This document shows positions 60,240 through 64,000 of a stretch of DNA of 64,000 nt, piece after piece. Every line of letters starts with the position of its first letter. Position 1 is the stretch's first letter. This DNA is from Doryteuthis pealeii. Taxonomy: Eukaryota; Mollusca; Cephalopoda; Myopsida; Loliginidae. A program made the translations under genes and the position numbers. The notes under the pieces are model-generated. The model searched no databases and was not told the origin of the DNA. It was given only the letters and a program-made list of their open reading frames with translations. The DNA lies in contig CM042181.1 of the NCBI GenBank assembly GCA_023376005.1, positions 16,896,840 through 16,960,839 of the forward strand, written 5' to 3'.

Positions 60240-60478
60240 GGTAGACCCACCTACAAGCCGAAGCTCATCGGTGGTAGACACAAAAAGTGTGTCGATCCCG
60301 TCGGCATTCACCCTCGAGGGGGGCACCTCAGGCGCTGGGCAATAAACACAGCTCTGTCCCTTTAAATCAAGGGGGCAGATGTTACCTGGGGGGATAGCCA
60401 CCTGGGATTGACGCTGTTAATTTAACACACCAGTCCAGTGGCCAAAGCACACCGAACTCCCGCCCCGAAGGACGGGTT
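60240..60478 (-). mobile_element. SINE E, minus strand, good head
   Basis: Minus order: GGGCGGGAGTTCGGTGTGCT, GGCCACTGGACTGGTGTG, GCGTCAATCCCAGGTGG, TTTAAAGGGACAGAGC, GATGAGCTTCGGCTTG. 3' end missing. Confidence 0.7.
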
Positions 60479-60489
60479 ATTAGTGCGTT

Positions 60490-60668
60490 TGAAATCCTTC
60501 AATGTGTCTTATATATCACTAAGAAATAATGGTTTATATATGGTGTGGTTAATTTGCATACTGGTTTTAAGAAAACCGGGTTTAATAAATAATTACTTGG
60601 TGTTATTGATCTCTAATATTATGGTTTTATTCTTCAACTCCAACAAAGATTTAAGTCTCAGAAAAAGA
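60490..60668 (+). mobile_element. Helitron family, likely 3' continuation
   Basis: GGTTAATTTGCATACTGG and AATAATTACTTGGTGTTATTG correspond to internal parts of the other copies. The terminal hairpin and CTAG are lost. Confidence 0.35.
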
Positions 60669-60670
60669 AA

Positions 60671-60673
<3 letters not shown>

Positions 60674-60712
<39 letters not shown>
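60674..60712. repeat. (TA)n microsatellite
   Basis: About 19 TA units. Confidence 0.95.
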
Positions 60713-60715
<3 letters not shown>

Positions 60716-60721
60716 TTATGG

Positions 60722-60838
60722 ATAGGATTTAACACAAGGTCACAAGTATGGGGCATCAAGCAAGGATTGAACTCACTTTTCAGTAATAACGGAATTGAGA
60801 GATTAGCTTGCTAACCGTTATATCATGTTAGGACACCT
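60722..60838 (-). mobile_element. tRNA-derived SINE head
   Basis: The minus strand reads TAACATGATATAACGGTTAG and later AAAAGTGAGTTCAATCC: A- and B-box-like parts. Related to SINE G. Confidence 0.5.
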
Positions 60839-60992
60839 TTAAATTTAAATCCCAGAAAGTCACATGATACATTAGTATATACGGTAATTAAAAAAATAAA
60901 TAAATAAATAAATAAAAAACAGCCTAACCAGAAAAAATTAAAACAATATAAAAGTAATTGGTAATTTGCTTGAAGCATTGTTAAGTATGTTA

Positions 60993-61227
60993 TAATATAT
61001 TAATAATTTGAAGGCAATACAATGCATATAAAAAATAAAAACAAAAAGATGTTGTTTTTTTGTCTTATCGATTTCAAAGAACACTTTATCTTCAGAGACG
61101 AAAATCAGAAATTTCTGATTTTCGTCTCTGAAGATAAAGTGTTCTTTGAAATCGATAAGACAAAAAAACATCTTTTTGTTTTATTTTTTATACGCATTGT
61201 AATTGCCTTCAAATTATTAATATATTA
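60993..61227. repeat. Near-perfect 235-bp palindrome without loop
   Basis: Left half 60993-61111 and right half 61112-61227 are complements except for a few bases; the centre is CAGAAA|TTTCTG. Both strands therefore give almost the same frame (LIDFKEHFIFRDENQKFLIF), which is a symmetry effect and not two genes. Confidence 0.9.
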
Positions 61228-62171
61228 TTAAAACAATATCTTTTGTTTGTTCTTTAAAAATATTATTCTCAAGAATAATTACAAGGGTGTATAGCATACC
61301 ACAGAGTTTCAGAGACTATCGACAGAAATCTAAAATAAAATTGCTTGTCTACATTTAAACAATATAGTCACAGACAAATCTGCAGGTCTCGGAATCTGCT
61401 ACAGCACAGTACAGCGCTAATTTTGGTTCGACTATTTTGGTTGGGAGGAACGACAATTGACTACATGAAAAATATTTGACTAATGGAAAAAGCTCTTAAT
61501 ACAGTGGTTAGAATGTATATAGATACATATGGTAGGAGTCTACATGGAATGGCCTAGGAGTAAGTATGTGAAAACAAGGCATTTGACGTTCAAACACTGA
61601 CAACAATTGAAGAGGCAAGGGGAAGGGGAGACAACTCTTCCTTGATTTTTTTTTAGAGTTATCAAAAAAAAAAAAAAAAAGAAATAAAAATTTAAATTAT
61701 TGATAAAGATATTTTGGTTTGCAAGGTAAAATATTGTTTGGTGAGTTTAATGACACAGACATGGAAGCTATTTTGCCAAAAAAACAAAAACAAAAAAAAC
61801 ACAAGATGTACAGGTATCATAATCAAGACAATTTTTGAACATTTTTTTACAAATCAATACATAATATATACCATATCCGTAACATGTTATAAAACAAATA
61901 CGATATATATTTTATACTACACATATTGCATTATAACAAAGAAAAAGGGTGTTGAATGATTCTTTGATGTGTGTGCGTGTATATAGATTTTATATATATA
62001 TATATATATATAAAGTTTTTAAAAAAGACAGTAAGCCCAGTCAAAAATAAAATATCTACTTTATATATTTTGGCAAAAATATCTTTATAAATTAATTATA
62101 AATATATTATATATTTATAAAAATTTAAGAAATAAAAACACAAAAAGACCAAATCATCTGCACCCCCTGGG

Positions 62172-62203
<32 letters not shown>

Positions 62204-62294
62204 GATGGTACGATAAAAATGGCCAAAAGAAAAAAATACTGTAAGTGTTGCCTAAGTTGAATATACAAAAGTGCTCAATACAATAGGTAAAGCC
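61228..62294. other. Unclassified AT-rich region
   Basis: Contains a TA tract (61990-62014) and A runs (61662, 62170-62200). The 81-codon frame at 61714 has no recognisable family. Confidence 0.5.
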
Positions 62295-62422
62295 AATAAA
62301 GTAAGCCTAATGAGTCAGAGAATATCTACTTAGGTTTCTCCTAATGGATCATCAGGACAATCCCGATGATCCATTGGGAGAAACCTAGGTAGATATTCTC
62401 TGACTCATTAGGTTTACTTTAT
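62295..62422. repeat. Inverted repeat with hammerhead motifs in both arms
   Basis: Arms 62295-62354 and 62365-62422, complementary except at a few sites. AATAAAGTAAGCCTAATGAG pairs with CTCATTAGGTTTACTTTATT. Confidence 0.9.
62320..62362 (-). ncRNA. Hammerhead ribozyme-like motif, minus strand
   Basis: Minus order: stem I GATTGTC, core CTGATGA (62355-62349), stem II TCC-ATTA-GGA, GAAA, stem III with A-T and C-G and one mismatch, cleavage triplet GTA, then GATATTC closing stem I with one mismatch. The core is exact. The right arm (plus strand, 62356-62401) has the same layout with a perfect stem III but CCGATGA in the core. Confidence 0.6.
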
Positions 62423-62458
62423 TATTATATATTTATTGCTGGCCATTTAATGTATAGG

Positions 62459-62605
62459 TTGGTTGGGTTTTACGGCATGTTAACCCTTATAGGGTTATCT
62501 TATGTTGAAGATGTTTTGTTTTATTCATTCTTGATGGGTATTCAAATTTTTTAAACTCATTTTTTTCTATTTAACGTATGTGACCCTAACAGGTACTACC
62601 ACTCC
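62459..62605 (-). mobile_element. Family B, 5' truncated, 12-bp target duplication
   Basis: Flanked by TTAATGTATAGG at 62447-62458 and 62606-62617. Starts with the TTGGTTGGG tail and hairpin and breaks off in the TACTACCACTCC block. Confidence 0.8.
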
Positions 62606-62611
62606 TTAATG

Positions 62612-62822
62612 TATAGGAGCCCAATATGTGCTCCATCCCCTTTCCTAGGCAGAGTGTTTTTACTGGGTGGAGCATCACACCTACCGTCATCTCCCTACTT
62701 CGCCACACAGATCAAATTACCGAATCTGTGCTATTCATGCAATGAGTTGGTGAGGACCGGTATTGAACCGGGAACCTTGCTCTTCCTAGGTTGGTGCTCT
62801 ACCAATTGAACCAAACCTGCCT
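62612..62822 (-). mobile_element. SINE D with tRNA-derived head
   Basis: The minus head reads GGTTTGGTTCAATTGGTAGA, GCACCAACC and TCCCGGTTCAATACCGGTCC. Body as in 23268-23522 but diverged. The family B piece to the left inserted at its end. Confidence 0.7.
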
Positions 62823-62923
62823 CGATATAAATATATGGAGAGATATTTTTGCCAAAATATATAAAAAGTTAAGAAATATTTGCCAAAATTTTGAAACTGG
62901 GCTCACTGGGTTTTTTTTTTTAA

Positions 62924-62929
<6 letters not shown>

Positions 62930-62962
<33 letters not shown>

Positions 62963-62976
62963 TACAGAGCATAATT

Positions 62977-63033
<57 letters not shown>
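62930..63033. repeat. Two (TA)n tracts
   Basis: TA runs separated by CATACAGAGCATAATTAG; source of the Tyr-Ile frames. Confidence 0.95.
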
Positions 63034-63034
<1 letters not shown>

Positions 63035-63037
<3 letters not shown>

Positions 63038-63149
63038 AATAATGTAGCCATTTTTTGTCTGCAAGTTTTATCCTTTGTTTTTTCATATTGCCGGATTGTT
63101 TTTGTAATATCTGGCAAAAAAACATGACAAAAAATGGCTGCATTATTTA
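63035..63149. mobile_element. Short MITE with 25-bp terminal inverted repeats
   Basis: TTAAATAATGTAGCCATTTT (63035) and AAAATGGCTGCATTATTTAA (ending 63149). Confidence 0.65.
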
Positions 63150-63184
63150 ACAATATATGCCTACAAGAAGAAATGCTGCCTAAA

Positions 63185-63207
63185 TACATATATACATATA
63201 CATATAC

Positions 63208-63243
<36 letters not shown>

Positions 63244-63265
63244 GTGTATGTATGTATGTATGTAT
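63185..63265. repeat. (TACA)n, (TA)n, (TATG)n microsatellites
   Basis: Compound simple repeat. Confidence 0.95.
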
Positions 63266-63600
63266 AAAAATTGTGAAAAAACATGATGTTGAAAATTTAC
63301 ATTTTTTTTTTTAAGCCAACACTATTGAGTTTCGATTTTTAAGTAAACCATCAACAGGACTATTAATTTACACACCATAAACTAAGGCTTACAAGCTTTT
63401 GCTTGTCTACAGTTTTCCTCTTATGCGATCAATGATTAATACACCTGTTAATGGTTTAATCAAAAATTAAGACACCTTAGATTTGGCTAATAAAAATGTC
63501 AATTTTCAACTTAATTCCTGTTTGTTTGTTTTTTAAGTTTTTATACATGTCAGATTTATATCCATTTCTTTCTTGATTGATATATATATATATATATATT
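63266..63600. other. Unclassified AT-rich stretch
   Basis: No gene seen; ends in a TA tract. Confidence 0.45.
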
Positions 63601-63672
63601 ATATTTATTACTATCTGATGAGACTAGACTCATATTGAGTATCTGGTCGAAATAAATTTATTATAGCCAAAT
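63601..63672 (+). ncRNA. Hammerhead ribozyme-like motif, complete
   Basis: Stem I CTAT (63611-63614) pairs with ATAG (63663-63666), with an internal loop and ATTT/AAAT pairing further out. The core CTGATGA (63615-63621) is exact. Stem II GACTAG (63622-63627) pairs fully with CTGGTC (63643-63648), and its loop holds an ACTCA/TGAGT extension. GAAA is at 63649-63652, and a very short stem III follows. Predicted cleavage is after 63662 in an ATT triplet. Confidence 0.65.
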
Positions 63673-63882
63673 GATGGTTTGTTAAGTTTTTCTTTCTTTG
63701 AAAGTTAAATATTGCTCTGTATATAATTAATTTATTAGTTATTATACATTGAGCTCTCTTAGGGATTTATAAAAATCCTTGAATAAATCTATAAGTTTGC
63801 ATCAACATGAGCAGCATTGTGGATGTACAGTGGGATTTTGATGATTCTAATTAGAATCATCCCCTATTTACCAGTCAATTGG

Positions 63883-63920
<38 letters not shown>

Positions 63921-64000
63921 TTGAATAAGACCACATATGTATAAAAAGTTTGTTTTTTTCTGTATTTAATTGTTTATCCAAATTTTTAGCTTAAAACATT
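63673..64000. other. Unclassified AT-rich end of window
   Basis: A GATTCTAATTAGAATC palindrome at 63841 and a TA tract at 63884-63916; no gene. Confidence 0.45.

Noticed and set aside
60938..61231. Two nearly identical proteins predicted on opposite strands
   Set aside because: The palindrome at 60993-61227 reads the same on both strands; this is symmetry, not two genes.
46509..63189. Frames rich in YIYIYI, HTHTH or CVCV
   Set aside because: Products of (TA)n, (CA)n and (GT)n microsatellites.

Overview
The window is animal nuclear DNA, AT-rich and built almost entirely of repeats. It looks like a lophotrochozoan-type invertebrate genome, possibly a mollusc, but the sequence alone does not settle the species. 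The evidence is: tRNA-derived SINE heads with pol III box motifs, copia and other LTRs, LINE reverse-transcriptase scraps, non-autonomous Helitrons, mariner-type and palindromic MITEs, long (TA)n tracts, one spliced gene end with GT-AG borders, and a tandem array of nuclear tRNA genes. No bacterial operon, CRISPR array or complete virus was seen.

Layout. 1-1081 is the 3' end of a copia element. 1.1-6.6 kb is nested SINE, LINE and family A debris. 6.1-12.5 kb carries badly scrambled repeat copies and long stretches I cannot classify. 12.5-14.5 kb is more repeats. 14504-15014 holds the last two exons of a major-facilitator-superfamily transporter, the only protein-coding gene end I can defend, followed by a 0.5 kb purine-rich minisatellite. 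15.7-18.5 kb has a solo LTR, a decayed Helitron and mariner-like ends. 19-34 kb is dominated by two related retroposon families (A and B). It includes a second copia end at 28.4-29.3 kb, a hammerhead-ribozyme-like motif at 29.65 kb, and a 1.4 kb inverted duplication (29719-32720) ending exactly at a 100-N gap. 34-36 kb has a Helitron, tRNA-derived SINEs and a candidate exon. 36.8-38.1 kb is a tandem array of family B 3' ends.

39491-45270 is the centrepiece. It is a head-to-tail array of 36 tRNA-Arg(TCG) units with a period of about 163 bp. The first 23 genes are identical, and single-base indels then accumulate towards an N at 45271. 45.3-64 kb is again repeats: a 110 bp satellite, a 5S rRNA-derived fragment, many long palindromes, solo LTRs with target-site duplications, a second Helitron, LINE reverse-transcriptase fragments, tandem SINE copies and more hammerhead-like motifs (47.7, 53.2, 62.3 and 63.6 kb).

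Repeat names used below. Family A: about 590 bp, 3' hairpin plus CCAAA tail. Family B: related 3' end with a CCAA tail. SINE C, D, G and E: E is about 275 bp; C, D and G have tRNA-like heads. Repeat H, K, L and M: unclassified dispersed or duplicated segments. LTR family J: an unclassified LTR. Orientation of A and B is given with the tail as the 3' end, so most copies lie on the minus strand. Apart from the tRNA units and the transporter gene end, nothing here looks like functional host sequence. The tRNA units have pol III terminators and intact promoters, so they could be transcribed independently of the surrounding repeats.
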